Source: Robinsoniella peoriensis
GTDB taxonomy: Bacteria; Bacillota; Clostridia; Lachnospirales; Lachnospiraceae
Assembly: GCF_000797495.1 (NCBI RefSeq)
Contig: NZ_JTGN01000009.1
Coordinates: forward strand, 196,471-260,470
DNA length: 64,000 bases
Direction of reading: 5' to 3'
The notes beneath the pieces are model-generated. The model worked only from the letters and a program-made list of their open reading frames with translations, was not told where the DNA came from and ran no database searches. Both the position numbers and the translations under genes were made by a program. Below, in pieces: positions 63,250 to 64,000 of this stretch. Each line of letters begins with the position of its first letter. Within the stretch, counting starts at the first letter, position 1.

Positions 63250-63538
63250 CAAAAAATCTCATTTATTTTTTAACTCAGACCATTTTATACATTCTCGTAG
63301 AATTTACGATACTATTTTTGTATATAATGTATATGATTCTATTATATTTATTTGTCGCCTTATCTTTCTTTGTTTAAATTAGTCATTCAATTATCTTTTC
63401 TACCATATCCCTTTATTTGAAAATAAGCTTTATTGCTCTTTGCTCCATCTCCAAAACATTACCCGGTATTGAAATACCAATATCTGTATGCTAAACTATA
63501 TACCAATGATATAATTTCAGTAATAGATGGAGGTTTTT

Positions 63539-64000
63539 ATGGATAAAAATGTAACAATTGTTGAGATAGCAGAAGAGAGTGGGGTCTCTATCGCTACCGT
63601 CTCCAGAGTTTTAAACGGCACTGTTCCCGTCTCGCCAAAAACCAAAGCCAGGGTGGAAGCGGTCATAAAGAAATACCACTATTCTCCCAATACATTGGCA
63701 CAGGGACTCATTCTCCGTCAGACAAAGACTCTGGGCGTTATCGTTCCTGATATTACTAATCCGTATTTCTCCACGTTGTTCAGCGAAATTGAACGTTCTG
63801 CACATCAGTCAAACTATTCTGTTATACTCTGCAATACTTCCTTTTCCGCTGCCTCCTATGCGGATGGGGAACGGGAAAAAGAAGATAAATATTTTCAGAT
63901 GATTCTGGATAAGAAGGTAGATGGGGTTATTATTGCCGGCGGGCAGATCGATTTATGTGAAATCAGTGAAGATTACAGAGACGCACTGAGACGTCTGGCG
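63539..64000 (+). CDS. LacI-family transcriptional regulator, N-terminal part (runs off window end)
   Basis: 154 residues visible from ATG 63539 after GGAGG. Helix-turn-helix TIVEIAEESGVSIATVSRVL, NGTVPVSPKTKARVEAVIKK, hinge YSPNTLAQGLILRQTKTLGV and the start of the effector domain (IVPDITNPYFSTLFSEIERS). Divergent from the sugar operon and the natural candidate for binding its palindromic operator. Confidence 0.92.
   Translation, partial: MDKNVTIVEIAEESGVSIATVSRVLNGTVPVSPKTKARVEAVIKKYHYSPNTLAQGLILRQTKTLGVIVPDITNPYFSTLFSEIERSAHQSNYSVILCNTSFSAASYADGEREKEDKYFQMILDKKVDGVIIAGGQIDLCEISEDYRDALRRLA

Larger units (their letters stand above)
63164..63538. other. Divergent control region of the 13-gene operon and its LacI-type regulator
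   Basis: No gene. Contains the operon promoter and operator (below). On plus, TATAAT (about 63509) is a possible -10 for the regulator. The short palindrome GGTATTGAAATACC (63466-63479) may be a second operator. Confidence 0.55.

Noticed and set aside
1..64000. CRISPR arrays, tRNA/rRNA genes, phage or complete insertion sequences
   Set aside because: No regularly spaced repeat array, cloverleaf-like gene or transposase with flanking inverted repeats was seen; the Rpn pieces are the only mobile-type sequences.

Overview
The window looks like chromosome from a low-to-moderate-GC anaerobic Firmicute, most likely a gut Lachnospiraceae-type Clostridium relative. The signs are type III glutamine synthetase, class II aldolase, a pyruvate formate-lyase with activase and ferredoxin, YesM/YesN two-component systems beside sugar ABC importers, Rpn-type nuclease/transposase pieces, and strong AGGAGG ribosome binding sites throughout. 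I saw no rRNA or tRNA gene, CRISPR array, prophage or complete insertion sequence.

Region 1 (1-13.5 kb) is mixed housekeeping. It holds an Rpn-type gene cut by the window edge, glnN behind a probable transcription attenuator, fba, a lipid kinase, a TSCPD-domain protein, a beta-CASP metallohydrolase, and a metallo-beta-lactamase-like protein that has lost its metal ligands. It continues with a small secreted protein, a DUF4367-like membrane protein, murG, a sigma factor, a HIT protein, a soluble histidine kinase and a rhomboid protease.

Region 2 (14.1-20.8 kb) is a minus-strand locus: sensor kinase, AraC-type response regulator, solute-binding lipoprotein and two permeases. Region 3 (21.1-24.7 kb) is the fermentation cluster. 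Pyruvate formate-lyase is encoded in two pieces, a 698-residue catalytic chain and a separate 80-residue glycyl-radical chain. They are followed by pflA and a 2[4Fe-4S] ferredoxin, behind a promoter carrying a near-consensus Rex operator. A truncated anti-sigma-like pseudogene follows.

Region 4 (25.4-32.8 kb) holds a MerR-type regulator, an Rpn fragment, the conserved gdpP-rplI-dnaB set, and a divergent PurF-like protein whose catalytic N-terminal cysteine is replaced by glycine.

Region 5 (32.8-44.0 kb) is an alpha-xyloside locus: a second kinase/regulator pair, an importer, two GH31 enzymes (one YicI-like) and a YesL-type membrane protein. Region 6 (44.3-50.3 kb) holds a KamA-family radical SAM enzyme, a LacI-GH4-PfkB operon and a DUF362 ferredoxin-like protein.

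Region 7 (50.35-64 kb) is the most unusual. Thirteen collinear genes follow one strong promoter with a 21-bp palindromic operator, divergent from a LacI regulator. They encode an importer, a two-domain VOC protein, a 76-residue protein, an atypical Gfo/Idh/MocA oxidoreductase, a ThuA-like protein, an MDR oxidoreductase without zinc ligands, a second VOC protein, an MFS transporter, a ROK kinase, a cytoplasmic GH9 enzyme and a NagB-like protein with altered active-site residues. I read it as an uncharacterised glycoside or amino-sugar catabolic system. None of the three ABC importers in the window has its own ATPase gene.
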